64,000 bases of DNA from Clavelina lepadiformis. Its lineage: Eukaryota > Chordata > Ascidiacea > Aplousobranchia > Clavelinidae. Location of the stretch: NCBI RefSeq assembly GCF_947623445.1, contig NC_135243.1, positions 7,256,501 through 7,320,500 on the forward strand. Reading direction: 5' to 3'. The notes beneath the pieces were generated by a model. It did no database searches. It worked only from the letters and a program-made list of their open reading frames with translations, and was not told where the DNA came from. A program made the translations under genes and the position numbers. Position 1 is the first letter of the stretch, and each line of letters starts with the position of its first letter. Positions 20,557-34,600 of this stretch are shown in pieces.

Positions 20557-21543
20557 ATGTTTAAGTCCAAACAATTTGCTGGAATAATACCAGTGGTTGA
20601 TTACAAGTTATGTGGATTAGATGTAAGCGACCAACAAGTTAAACGAGAAGATCTTTACAATGCTGGCAAAGAGTTAATCGATGCCTTTTCTGCTGTTGGA
20701 TTTGTGTACTTGACAAACAGTGGTGTTGATTCATCACTTTTGCAAGAAATCCGAGATGTTACAGATAGATTTTTCAATCTCGAAGTTGCACTAAAAGAGC
20801 GTTACACGAGCAAAGAAAGTATGTTAGGACACATTGGTTTGAACAGAGAAAACCTGGACAAGTCAAAACCCGAAGATTTTAAAGAAGCCTTTAGAATGGA
20901 TGGTACTGTCTTCAAACATCCCGAGAAACTGCCTGAAGATATTTGTCCAGGAATCAGAAATTTGATTTTGAAGTTTATGACCATCTGCAGGAGCATAGCT
21001 GAAAGAATTCTGGATTCACTTTCTATGGCAATGGATTTCAAAGAAGAAGACTGTTTAAAGAAGTGTCATAATCTTCTTCAAACCGAAATAAATTCATCGT
21101 TGTTGCGTTTGAATTACTACGCACCAGTTGATCAGAATACCCTTAAACCTGGATCTGTACGTCTCGGCGCACACAGAGATTTAGGAACGGTCACTTTGTT
21201 GTTTCAAGATAATGTTGGAGGATTGCAAGTGGAACACAATGGAAAATACGTTGACGTCCCTCCTCTGCAAAATGCTATTCTTTTAAATGCAGGAGATGCC
21301 TTGCACTCGATATCTGGTGGTTTAATAATGTCCAAGAAGCACAGGGTTGTAGTCCCACAGGAAGAAGTGAAACAGAGATTGACACGTCATTCATACGGGT
21401 TTTTTGCATATCCTGATGATGACGTAATGATAAATCCACCATCAATCCAGAATGATGAAACAAGCTTGAATGAATTGCCCCATTCAATGACATTTAAGCA
21501 GCTGTTTACCAATTGGTATTCCAAAACACGCGTACCAAACTGA
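20557..21543 (+). CDS. IPNS-like Fe(II)/2-oxoglutarate oxygenase, copy 5, intact
   Basis: A 328-residue single-exon protein, the closest relative of copy 3: both start MFKSKQFAGIIPVVDY and long stretches of nucleotides are identical. Fe(II) ligands are in GAHRDLG and KKHRVVV, and RHS carries the co-substrate-binding Arg and Ser. Differences from copy 3 cluster in two windows, around GHIGLNRENLDKSKP and in the last third (SYGFFAYPDDD), and four residues are missing near the C-terminus. A CTACACAG acceptor-like site ends at 20524, 32 bp before the ATG. AATAAA at 21919-21924 is a distant poly(A) candidate. The reaction type is predicted from the family; the substrate is not known. Confidence 0.93.
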   Translation: MFKSKQFAGIIPVVDYKLCGLDVSDQQVKREDLYNAGKELIDAFSAVGFVYLTNSGVDSSLLQEIRDVTDRFFNLEVALKERYTSKESMLGHIGLNRENLDKSKPEDFKEAFRMDGTVFKHPEKLPEDICPGIRNLILKFMTICRSIAERILDSLSMAMDFKEEDCLKKCHNLLQTEINSSLLRLNYYAPVDQNTLKPGSVRLGAHRDLGTVTLLFQDNVGGLQVEHNGKYVDVPPLQNAILLNAGDALHSISGGLIMSKKHRVVVPQEEVKQRLTRHSYGFFAYPDDDVMINPPSIQNDETSLNELPHSMTFKQLFTNWYSKTRVPN

Positions 21544-22667
21544 AACTGACCAGAAAAGAAAAACTGTGTTCCTGCAGGAACACTGTCATGTATAAATGTA
21601 TGTGTATACTCCATTTTGTAACAAGCGTATCAGTCTATAACCGACAGTACACATGTTCGACATAATGCGTTTCAAACGGTAGACCAAACCTTTTTAGATG
21701 TGAAGCTATAAATTCTTTTTTATCTGCGGCAAAAACCTGATTGCAAACCAAGAGTGTACTTTTAACCTTATCACTTTTTCATGTGCGATAATAATTAATC
21801 TATCACTAGCCTATTTGATTAAATTCAAATTCATCAATTTTCCGTTACATTTCAGGCTAACCTAACAAGCGACTCGGAAGTTTTTAACGCCCCATTTGCT
21901 ATATTTGTTCCCGCATGAAATAAAATTCCGACCATGATGACCTCTGGTTGTACTAACAGATATTTTAGCCATTACGTAGAACGTCCAACAAAATCACGAA
22001 AATTTAACACCTGCCGGCTCCTGAGGAACTCGGTAACGATTAAATATATAGGTTCACTCTTAGCATTCAGTTAGCTGCCACTCTTTAATCTCTTGCACAA
22101 TCATTGCCGGCATGATATGGATTCTCTTTCGATTTCGTTCCGGTTGTGCAATTAGACCAAAGGTAATAGGATATCTGGGTTTATTGCACGGTCCCGATTG
22201 GCTAAACTTTGGGCCAACCGCATAATGTAACTAGTGTATTTATTTCACCACAAACCACGCGTGGCCTACTAATCACACTCGGCACTTTTATAAGCGCCGT
22301 AACAGAAATTCTTGCGTGGCTTGCAAAAGTACCAGAAAATTTGAGTCCCAAAAACCTTTGTACGCTTTTTAGCCTGGGCTAATTCGATTAGGCATTTTCA
22401 AGCGTCATTTTAGTTTTAAGACATATTTACTACAACATTTTTTTATAAACTTTTGGTGCATTGTTTTCCATTAAACCTAAAAATAGATGTAAAATCGAAA
22501 AAAAGTTGCATAGAAAAGTAACATTTTATAGAAGACTTCTATATGTAGAGTGTAAATACAAATAAGAGTTAAAGGCCGTAACCATCAGGTATACGACGCA
22601 ACAATTCCACAAAACTGCGCAACGAAAAGCAAACATTTGCCTCAGGTAAAAGCAGTTGTGTAGAAGA
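21544..22667. other. Intergenic DNA between oxygenase copy 5 and the Mdc1 3' end
   Basis: No gene or element recognised. The two genes are convergent. The first 250 bp resemble the 3' flank of copy 3 (for instance TTTTTTATCTGCGG at about 13783 and 21714). Confidence 0.5.
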
Positions 22668-25600
22668 CTACGTCTTGCCAGACTGAAACAACCGAAAAGC
22701 ACTGACGTCCAGTTTCTGCTGAAGTATTCCAGTCAGAATATATTCGCTGTTAACAACGGGTACACCAGCCTGTAAATTATAAACATAATTAATCAAATCA
22801 AACATCAAAATAGAGAGTTTAAAAACGACGATGATTTATCATCGTCCTGACTTTAAATCATGTAATTTATCACCATGAAATGATCTACCGGTACAATCAT
22901 CACCTTGTGAAAAACTTTTTTTTCACACGAAAGTTTCATTTTCCGTAATTTTCCGTAAATGTTTATAGGGAAGTAATGTGATATTTCAGTTAGAATCGCT
23001 GCTTTCACGATCATACCGACGTTAAACAAGTTTTACAATAACAATTTTCAATGGTCGTAGTCAGGGCTTCCCAAACTGGGGGTCGCGACCCCGCAAGGGG
23101 TCGCGTAACGAACTTCAGGGGTCGCAGAGCGTATACCAATTTTACACGAAGTACAAAATACAATCAAAACAAAATATCGTTCCAGCATAATCAACATTGA
23201 AACCGCCTTGAGACCAGAATTAACAGATATTGAGCCACGGCTGGACTTGCTTTGTAGCAGAAAGCAGTCGCACCAATCACACTGAATAAATGTGCGTGCT
23301 TTTTTGTTTCCAGTAGCCTAGACGTGTGTAAAGTAGTAAGTAGGCTCTGAGTTCTGGTTGCTTGAATTCAGTCTTTGCATCTCAATAAATGTCACTAATG
23401 ACTAATGTATATTTCGCACTGCTAATCAATTTAAACGTGAAGGGTCGCGGAATACTTCAGAAGTTTGAAAGGGGTCGCGAGCAAAAAAGTTTGGGAAGCC
23501 CTGGTCGTAGTTATCATTTTGACGTGGATCGTGAGAACCAAAACATGTTTCGTTTTTATTTTAAGACAAGAATGAAAAAATATACTTACTTACCTTTAAG
23601 GTAGAGGTACAACATCTCTTGTCTGATTCCGACGCCACAATAACCACATCATCAAGATCCAAGCCCTTTGGCATCTTCCGGACACAGACTCCTCCACCAC
23701 ACTCGATGATCTGATACATTTGATGCGGGGGAGGAAGCACAGATTTCGTGACGTGGATCCGGTGACCTGAAAATAATTGTTGAGGTCGTGACCTCGCCAC
23801 AGCCATGGTCTCGGTGAAGTTAAATCCATATTGGGCTTCGATCGATTGAGCTGATGATGGGCTAAGGGTGGTGTTGAAAGACTCATTGAAATTCTCGTAA
23901 CTGTCTTCTGCCAAAAACCTAAGATGGGAAAAAGGGAAGCTTTCTTTTATGAGCTGTTCCAAAGTCGAATAAATTCAAAGGAAACCGAAAAATATAATAA
24001 CTAAAAATGAGTACATATTAAACCTGTGCGTGCAATTACTTTCATTTACGTGTCTCAGATGCTGAAAAATACTCACCTGGCAGAGTAAAGTAAAGATATT
24101 TCGCAGACGTTTAATACTATAAAAATGAACTATTGATCATAATTCATAACATAGTTACAACAAAATAGTTTAAAGATGAACTGCTACGTCTACCTGGATT
24201 GCTTCTTTGAATCACGTAACCATTCTTGATTTACGATACGCAAGCCTCGAACAATCGCACACAGAAATTTTACAGTGCGTCGAATCTTGTCAGTAACCAG
24301 GTGTGTGCATTCATGCATGTCATCAGTCAGGTGACCACCCAGCTCTTTAACGATATTTTCACCAACTTTATCAATCACACCTGTTAGAAGAAGTAATTCA
24401 CAAAATAAGTGGGTCCAAATTAGGGCAATAAGAATGCAGTGCCTATGTTAATGAAAATTGTATTAAGAATTGTATTTACATTGTGGTAGGTTATGAGTAA
24501 GATACCTGTAAACATCACTTTGGGCTTAAGCCGCCTCGGGCGAAGTGACAAAGCCGCAGCATGAAGTACCTCCTCTTTAATCTTCTTCACTATATCATAC
24601 AAACATGACATGTTTTTAGAAATTTTGTATGAAAATGGTGGTTCTAACTTAAACGTCTAAGGACATGAGAAACTAGATTGTACGCTTCATATTATTGCAG
24701 TGGTCGTGAGCACAAAGACTGGCGAAATTTTGCGAACTGAACTCAAACCTAATGTAAATTTGAAAAAATTACTTACGTGGTGCGTTTTTTGCTGTTGTGT
24801 CATCGTCGCTTTTTATCGTTTCTGTTTTTCTCTTTCTTCCAGCTCTTCTGCGCTCTCTGGTGACAACCTCTGTAGACTGCTGATTTTGTCTAACGAAATA
24901 CAAGCCAAACAACTCACTTTAAAGGCAAATTGGGAAATGGCACGAGGAAAATTATTGGGGTTTGTGCAAACACATATATCATGAAGGTCAAAACAAACAA
25001 ATCCCAACTCGATTCGAGTAACAACCGAATGATAAAATTTCATCAGCATGTTGCCCAATTTCAACTTAAACTTGAAGCAATCACTAACCAATTTGTTTTG
25101 TTTCAAAAAATGTATCAACCTATCTCTAATTTTAGACAAGCACACAAATAAAACTTTGAATAAAACTACTTACTCAGAAAGTTTTAGCTCTTCTTGTTGA
25201 GGTACGTTTGTGTCATTCTGTGCAAGAGAACCAGATCTCACTGCAGTAGAGTTTTCATCAGCCAAAAATTCTTGCTTAACAGAAGCCATTTGTTCAACAG
25301 TTTTTCTGTTGCACAAATAAATAGAAATCAATCTTGTGTGAAGTTATGTTGAAGTTCAAAACATCAACAACGTGCAATTATGAGTCACGGAAGTTCAAAA
25401 TGCAAAACGGGCGTGATTAATTAGTTTAGAACAAGATAAGGTCAAGTTATTATATTCAAGCTTACCCAAAATGCTCTTTGGATGTTTGTTTCTTTTTCAG
25501 TGTCTTAGAGCTTACTCTGGCCACAGAAGCACCATTTGGTTTATCTGCAACCTCCTCTGTGACGGTTTCATTCTGATTTTGAATAGTTTTTCTTGTTGAT

Positions 25601-28600
25601 CTTCTGACACCTACAATAGCGCTGCCCTTGTTCATTGAGCATGTTTCTTTGTTTTCACCGAGAGACTGAGATTCTTTGCTTTTACCTGTTCTCTTTTGCC
25701 GCCTTGTAATGGCTTTGCTGGTACACTCGAAGCCAGCTTTGCTTTCATGCACTTTGCTTCTTGTATTTCTAGTATTTTTTCTGCTCATACTTGTTGCTTT
25801 GCTGTCAAATAAAACCGTTGCTGCAGTCACAACTATATCATTAGCAGTAGTAGCACTTGATGATCCAGCAGAATTGCGTCCATTGCACATTTTATTGCTA
25901 ATGGTAGTATTTGCAACGCTTTGCAATCCTGAGGTTCTCCTTTTAACAGTCTTGGTCCACTCGTAAATGTCAGAATTTCTCTTATTTTGACCCCTACCAG
26001 GTCTCTGCCGTCGCTGACGTGTAGATACTTGCTCCTCGTTAATGGCAGCATCTTGCAGTGTCTTTGCGCCATAGTTCACATCTGCCTTCATAATGGGAGT
26101 GGTCTTCGGGATGCTTAACTCCATTTTAACATCTTCCCTATCCTCATTCTGCCCCTCGTAAAATGCCTGAGTGTGAGCGACAGTATAAGCATCATCAACA
26201 TCATCCACAGTGGTTCCGTTGCAAATCTCACTTTTATCAGCAAAGGCCATCTTCTGATTATCATCATCATATCCATCTTCGGATAAACTATCTTCTTTTA
26301 GTGAATCAGGCAGATGCTGGTTGTATTGTGATAGCGAAGTAATACAGTTGCTTGTTATGTGTTCTGCAACCAACCTTTTGTTTGCTGAAGAAGTTCTTGG
26401 CTCTTCAGTATCATAACCAGTTCCACTTTTCACAATACCATCCTGATAACTTTTGGTAGCCTGGTGTGAAGTCAAATGTTGTTCCCTATTATTAGTTGAA
26501 TTTGCAGTAGGGTTTAATTTCTGTACGCATACTGTTGGTTCAAAGTCGATGTCGATTTCATTATTGTCAATGCTATTTTTAGCACTACGAAAAGTGTCTT
26601 CAGTGTTCTTCGAGTATGTCTGTGTTGCCACCAAATCATTCTCAACTTCATCACAAAACTGAACTTCTTCAAAGCAATTGCCCTTCGCTTTGAGACCCGC
26701 AGGAGATGCTGCAGGTGTTGAACAAAGAAGTTGAACATCTCCTGTTTGCACAGCTGAATTGTTACTATCAGAAAATGTATCATTTGTGGTAATGTCTAAT
26801 GCCAAGTTAAAGTTATCTTCATTTGTACCGTTTAGTGTAGTCGTCATGCCTGATTCTTCAATATGACTTTTGGTTGATAGATTTGAGTAACAATCTAACT
26901 GATCATTATGTTTTAAGCTTTCCGTGTTGATATCATCAGGAGATTTCCTAATGTCAACTGTTTTTGTGTTGTCCTCAATTTTTGCAAAAATGTTTTCGTT
27001 AACAGTTGAGTCAATGTTACACGGTGAAGTTGAGCTATTACCATCTTGGTCATTAGATGGCATCTCCGTAGAAACATTAGATTCAAGCAGTTTTACAGTA
27101 TTGTCATCACAAGTTGGTGGTGATTTTATTTCTTTGCATGACTCATTCTCCATATCTATGTTGTCTTCAGAATGAGATGGTAATGGAGGACCTAATTCAC
27201 TCTCTCTTAGCACCTGGACATACGCTGTAAATAAATCTTGCGTCTCTGCCTCCTCTAAAGGTCTACTACTCTCTTTTGCATCCGAATTATCTTCCGGTGA
27301 TGCTTTATCCTGGGGTTTATGGTTTTCATCAAAGTTTGGTGAAGATGAGTTGTCCAAATCTTTATCAGAAGTACATTCCGCTTCTTCTTTGTGTCTTGAT
27401 CCTTGCTCTACATTCTCACAGAGTATATTCGAATAGGCAGTAGCAAAGTCAAGGGTTTCCATGGATTCTATCGTCACCTTTACATTTTCTGGTGTGGCAT
27501 GTTTACATGTTTCTTCTGTATCGTTAGAGCTTATAAGACTAGCTATCTTGGCATCGTAATCGCTGCATTTCAAGTCTTCGGCTGCAGAACTGTTCTTCTT
27601 GGAAATAGTTGCTTTTGAATCTTCTGCTTCAATATTTAGGTCTACATTGTTTAAGCAATCGATCACACAATCATTGTCGTTTTTAGGATTGAAGTTCTCG
27701 TAATCATCTTTGTCTTTTTTTATGTCAATATTAGCTTCCATCTCAGACTGCAATGACACAGTTTGAATTCCTGACAGCGTTTCATTTTGATGCTTTTGGT
27801 GATGTATGTCGTCATCCACAGGCAACGTGTCTGAGAGTGACCCCTCCATGCTGTCATCCAAGTCACTGATTCCAGTAACAAATGTTGCGTTTGAGCAAAC
27901 ATCTTTCTTCCTGTCAGGATCATGGTGGTGACTTTCTAGTTCCTCCTCGGGAGTAGGTGGCAGTGACTCATCCAAATCGCTGATGCCCGTAGTAAAAGAG
28001 TCATCACTGTTTTTGCGATTTTTCAAACGAGTGTGTTGTTTTGGAGGTTTCTTCTTTAGCTGAAAATTTTTCTTGACATCAACATTAAACTCTTTCTCTT
28101 CAAGGGTTGATAATCTTTTGGCTTCAGTGTCTTCTTTACTTTCTTTTAGTGTTTCTAGGTAGCTGGAGTAAAGATCTTGTGTTTCCAGTTCATCCATTAA
28201 TGCATGTTTATCATTGGTGGCAGCCACATGAAGAGGAACAATATGTCCCGCAGCTAAAAAATGATAGAATTTGTCAGAAAACTGAAAACATTTCAATACG
28301 CACCTTAGTTAATCGAACATTTCATAAACATTATGATAAATACTTTATCATAAGTCAAGTAGCTGAAATAAACTTTCATGAAAATTGAGATTAAAATGAA
28401 CCACTGGGTTAAAGTTAAAACAGTTAATAGTTAACAGTTAAAACAGTGAAGTTAAAGAGATATAGCTCCATGCTCCTAAGTATTAGCTGAAAGTGGGTAG
28501 TTTCTTTAAAAAATTCTTACATAGGTTTTCTTCTATACCTTGGGTTTCAGAAGTTGAAAATGAATCCTCAGCCGGACGACGTTCTTCTCCTCTTACGTCA

Positions 28601-31600
28601 TCGTATGATAGAGTCGCCATTTCAGCAAAAGGATCATCACATGCAGCAACAGCATCTGAAAGCTATTAAAGTCATACATCGTACATGAAAAGATAAACAA
28701 CAGTTTAAAATCTTTATTAACAACACAAGACATTGCAAGCAATTGTGGTCGGTGCAAATTTTTCGCAAAGTTTCCAAAACCTTACTTCATCTTTTGACTT
28801 GTCTTCATCTGCTATGGGTGATGAAGAGACAACATGATTTGTACGAGGTTTTGTGTCTTCTTCAACATCTGCATAATTGATAAAAGTAAATAAAGTATAC
28901 ATGAATTGGGATGCAACACTCTAGTAGATAATGCCTTCCTTATGTGGTGTGATAGTGTTTATTATTTCTAGATACAAACGTGAATTCACAGAACGAAAAC
29001 TATTATTCCACTTTCTTTTAAATAAAAAGCGCATATCAGCTAAAATCTGTAGGATAGTCTACTTTACCAGTTTCGCTGTCATAATGACAATTGTCTTCAA
29101 CTTCACACATTTCGAAAATTTCTTTTGTGTTCTTCTTTACGCTCTGAAGTTCATTGTCAGAGTTTTCTGAGTCCGAAAGCAAGAGCAACTGCAATAGTTT
29201 AATAAAGTAAACTTGAAGAGCTATAACCTTTGCCAGTATAACACAAAATACGTATTGACACGAGTGCCCAGATAAACAAAAAAAAATCGAAATACATACA
29301 GTACCACATTTACCGCTCCAGAAATAACATGTATACTTGTAATGAAGAAACATTTTTACCTGATTTAGTTTTGCTGGATTTTTGACAGAAACATCATTCA
29401 ACAAAGGCTCCTAAAACATTTTGCAAACTATAATTGACACAAAAACATAACACACTTCATACGTCAATAAAGTTAATGCTACTATACTTATTCAAATTAT
29501 TAGAAAACCGAAGGCTTTCAACTATTGGAAGCAAGCAATATCCATTATTTGGTTATTAACTAAAGTTGAGGGCAAAAAATGCGTCCAACATGTTTCTATG
29601 ACAAAACACAACAAAATCTTACACCCTCATCTATTTGCAAGTTCAAGCCATCATTGTTTGATTTGTCCCCATTAGAAATAACTGACTGATCACATGGCTG
29701 TGATTCTGGAATGACCTGAATATACAAAGATATAATTTTTAAAGGTGACACTACTAAAAACTAAACAGTGTTAAACTATCAAAACCATGAAAAGGAAACA
29801 GAAAAACGCAGACAACATATTTGCATGACGCAAACAAATATAATGAAAACTAAATAACAATCAGAGGAATACTGAAACTTTTATTTTATTAAAAGATAAC
29901 TTTAAATTAAGTCGCACATTGGAAAAATCACTTATATCAAATCCCTGATGTTGTTGGTCCAACATCGATTCTGGAGTATCAAGAGCAAGCAGTTGAGGAG
30001 GATGAACAATTTTTGGTGTAGACACTTGGTCAGGATGGACAGTCTATGATAATGCAAAAAAATAAGAAGTTCCTTAAACTTAAATTGCCTAATGAATGAC
30101 ACTGATGACAATTTCAAATGGAATACATACCCCAATCAATTACTAACATATACATATGTACAATAGGTATATAGGTTGCAAACAACCTTACAAATCATGC
30201 ATATATATTGGTTATACATAAACACCTCAGTTTTTGCAGGTGATTCTTTCTTGACAAGCTTCTTTTTTTCTGCCTAAAGTTAAAAACTTGATTAGCCTAC
30301 CAAAAATTTTTGTTCAAAGAAAAAAGTGGATACCTACGCCTATAAATATATATATCATTTTATACACATAAATGTTTGAACCTGTTTGAAAATACACTTG
30401 ATGTTAGCCAGTAAAAGCTGATCTCCATCCCTCAAGCAGTAGCGAATGTTAGGTTTTAATCTCATTTTCCCTAACCTTGTTTTATTTGAACTTCCGCAGT
30501 CATAAATATAAGCAGCATCATCCTCAGCCTAAAATTTTTATACAAGACAAGAAAAAACACTACTTTGCAAGCAGCATGAAACTATACCAAAATACAGTAG
30601 ATTAATTAAAGAGTCTGTAAAACAAGAGAAAACTGCAATTAACTGGTTGCCTAAGACTAGTGCAAATGAAAATTTAAGTCAATTACCTCAATACAAGCAT
30701 GTTTCTTGCTTAAGGCCATCCCTGAACAGATGGCAATGTCACAGTTTTCATGACGTCCTACAAAATTACATAATATTTTACTTCAAAGGAAAAACAACAT
30801 ATACACCAGTTCAGTGGCATGGTGCTGTTGCTTAAAGTGCACTCTTGGTGTAGGCTCCCTCAAGAAATATAGTCTAATAGGACACAAGTTAAAATAATGG
30901 GATCAAAACCAGATGGTAAAGATTTTGCGAAAGGCAGCAGCCGGTCTTACTTTTTACCAAAAGGACTTTGTTCAAAATAAATATAGTTGCTTATCTTTGG
31001 TTAACAGTGCATTTCACATCACTTGATTAGATTTTATGACATTGCAATCAGCAATTTGCACACCAACATATATATATTATATACATACAATATATAGCCT
31101 AAATATTAGGGATGGGCCGATACATACCCAAACCCAAAAGATTCGGGCGAACACAAATACCAACAATGGCGATCCCGAATACAATATTACTTATAAATTT
31201 ACTGACTTTCGTATAAAATGATGATCTAGTTTCCCGACAATGCTAAACTAGAGTCAGCAGTACTTACAATGAAGGTCGTTTTCTTAACAATTTTGTTTTT
31301 TCGATCGTTTTTTAAACACTATTTCTCGAAAGAAAGCGATTTGTTTATCGATTACGTCATTTTAGAAGCAAGACTTGACAACTTTTGGAGGAAATTTTAT
31401 TGTTTGGTTCTAATACGAATAGATTCGAGATTCGTTCGTGTCGACCTTCATGGTATTCGGGTTCGCACGAACTCGAATAATCTTCCTCGCGGCACATCCC
31501 TACTAAATATACGCTACATTTGTTGTGCTGTGATGTCATATTGAGAAATGAGAATCTGTCAAAGCCATTGAAATTTGAAGCTTTGTTTTGAACCGCTCTT

Positions 31601-34600
31601 TTCCACTAATTTTCACACCACCAATGCACTTAGCTACGCTGGCTAGTCTAAAGCATTGAGTATTTTTCAATTTTTGTGTAATTGTTATCAGCAGAGGTGG
31701 GCACAAGCACGTTCAAAATTGCACACTCCTTTTTTTGGAGCGATCTCGACAATGACGCTCTTCAATATGGGAATGGAACCATGAGCAAGCCTCTTTTTGA
31801 AGGTCATTCATTTGTCGCTCTTTTTGTTGCACAAACAACACTGTGAACACACAAAATGGATACAAATGGTTGGATTGAAATTTCTTTTTAGTTTTTGGAC
31901 TGCCGTAAGAATATGCGTTTATGTGCTGAATAAAAAAATGGCTTGAAACTAATTTCACGCACACGTTTTGCTCCACAAAGTTAATGGAAAACAACAGACA
32001 ATATAATACTCAACACTAGTATGTCAGAAACATGTTATGGCAGTTCGATACAAATGCTTGGTTTTTTTATGCTGACAACAATGAGCCGAGTTGTCATCAT
32101 GGTGTCGTAATTTGCTTCACATTGCCGTTGTTTTATAACCTACCGATATATGCCTTGAAAGTAGTTACACGCAACTCAAAATTTAATTGTAACATAATTT
32201 ACGTGTCACCCGGTTTCGAAAAACAGCAAGTGCAGAGTGAGCCGAGTGCATATATTGCACACATTTCAATTGCGTTTATACAGTGAATGCATACAGATAA
32301 AAAGCTAGTTTTCGATGTTTTGTGTGCATAAAATATACCAAAAAAGTAGGTTGCTTAATAGTTTAATTAGCACCAAACGTTCCAACAGCAGATGCATTAC
32401 GTAATTATTTAAGTTTTGTATAATTGTTGTCAATTACGTGCAACACTATTTCAAAGTGAAATTATTAAATTTTTGAACGTTGGCATCTACAATTCTAGAA
32501 GGTTCTTAATAATCTACTCGTCTTTTAATCATTTGTAGCAGGTGTGGCCAAAACAAAACTTTTCAGTATGGGATTTCAAGAAAGTTCCTATAGCATTTAT
32601 AAAAAATAATGATACACAATTACAGTTGCAGTTAGACACACGTTTTACAACGCAAATTTGCAACATACAAACGCGCCGGAGTGAAAACATTTTGTAATTG
32701 TTATTAAACAAAGCGGGATTGTGAATGACAAGTGAGTATGTTCTTCTATTTATAGAAGAACGAAAGCACAAGCGACGCTTGTTTTTTCATTGATGAGCAA
32801 GAGCGTGAGCGGCTTTTTTTTAGAGGAGCTCTTGTTAGAAGAGTGGTTGCTCAACTCTGATTATATTTAATCCCACTTAAGTAGATAGAAATGTAACTAA
32901 CTGTGAGTTAATAATAGGATATATATATATCATAATTAATAAGCCTGAGAGATGAAACTGGAATCAACCAGAAATCTTATAATAGAACAAAGCCAGGATT
33001 AAGCTGATAAATTAGGTAGAGATCATTCATCTCCAACCGGTATTCAACTAATTAAAACTAAGTAACTAACCAATTGTATTGTCGCCTTCGTAGATTGGGT
33101 GTTCAGAAGCAATTATTCCGACATGGCTGTCTTCTTGTACCTAAGAATAACAGACATTTCACATGCAAAAAATAGAAATATCACCAAATGGTATGGGCTA
33201 AAAAGATTTATATATAGGCCTACAAAACATGAGAGTTTGAGCCCTTTCACTTCCTAAAACTACAGAACTAGCCTACAGTCAGCCAAAAGTGTTGTAAATT
33301 GCCGTTAGATTTGTAGTGGTATTGCATTGTTCATATATTCTTGGTCATTGTTTGACGGGGAACAAAAAATTAAATGCTAACGATTATATCGTGATAGAAT
33401 AATTAATTCCACAAGCAAACAATGGGAAAAAGCAGCAAAGCCTAAGGGCTTAATACATGCAAAAATGATGAAACTAAATTTATACCATAATAAAAATGAA
33501 TAATGCTTAGCACAGTCTCTATAAAGGCAAAGTTTTTGGTTGCACTAAAGTTCAAATTTTTTCTGAATTTATTTTACATTGGAGCTCAAAAAACGTAACT
33601 TGTCATGTTTGTTTAGTCTACAAAAATTGGCATGAAAATGGCGATGATGCCGTGCCAAATGGTGATTTGTTAGAATCTTGCATGCTGGTGTCACGCCCTA
33701 ATATATCAGAGAGAGAGAGCAAGTTTATTTTCACCATTTAAAGTAAACTAAAAAGCATCATAATATAATGTTAACATAATTGATTGGTGTGGGGCAGCAA
33801 AAAGACCTGACGGTCATCTAGGTCAATTGACCCAGATTGTATTGCAAAAAAAAAACAATGGGAACGAATAGAAAAACTGAAACTCAATTAATTAAAATAA
33901 TACTATAAAAAAAAACAGAGACACACTACAGCACTAACAGCAGATTAAAATAAATTTTCAACCAAATCAAAAAACCAACAATAATATGATGTAAATAAAA
34001 TGATGCGAAAGAAATTAATTATGAATGTACATTCATTACCATATTCATAATTATCCGAACAGCACTTCCCCTGCACAAGACCACTTCTCAATTGATATGG
34101 AGAAATATTTATGAGACTTAATTTTATATTTATATTTTTATATTGTTTGGTAGTTTATTCCAAAAATTAGCTCCTCGAAATGTTAACTTTTTTTTACCTT
34201 TTACTGTTTTGGTTCGGGGCAAGAATAAGTTGTCCTGTGATGATCTAGTATTGTATTTGTGTACTGTTTAGATTTCGCTAAAATAGTCAAAAATACTTGG
34301 GGAAGAAGATGTGTAATAGTTATGCATGAATTTGCCTGTCTGTAATTGATAGATTTGAGATGTATTTAGAATATCGTTTATGCCATAAAGTGGAGTTAGT
34401 TTGGACTATTTGTTACTATTGGTAATTACTAAATAGTCTCACTATTTTATTGTGAATTATATTTAATGGTTATAAAAACACTATATGATGCAAATCCCCA
34501 AGCCAATATGCCATTTTGAAAAGCACTATAAGCTGGACAACAGTATAACATCAACAAAACCTTTTTATTGGTAAATTGTTTTACAATTTTTTCAATATTT

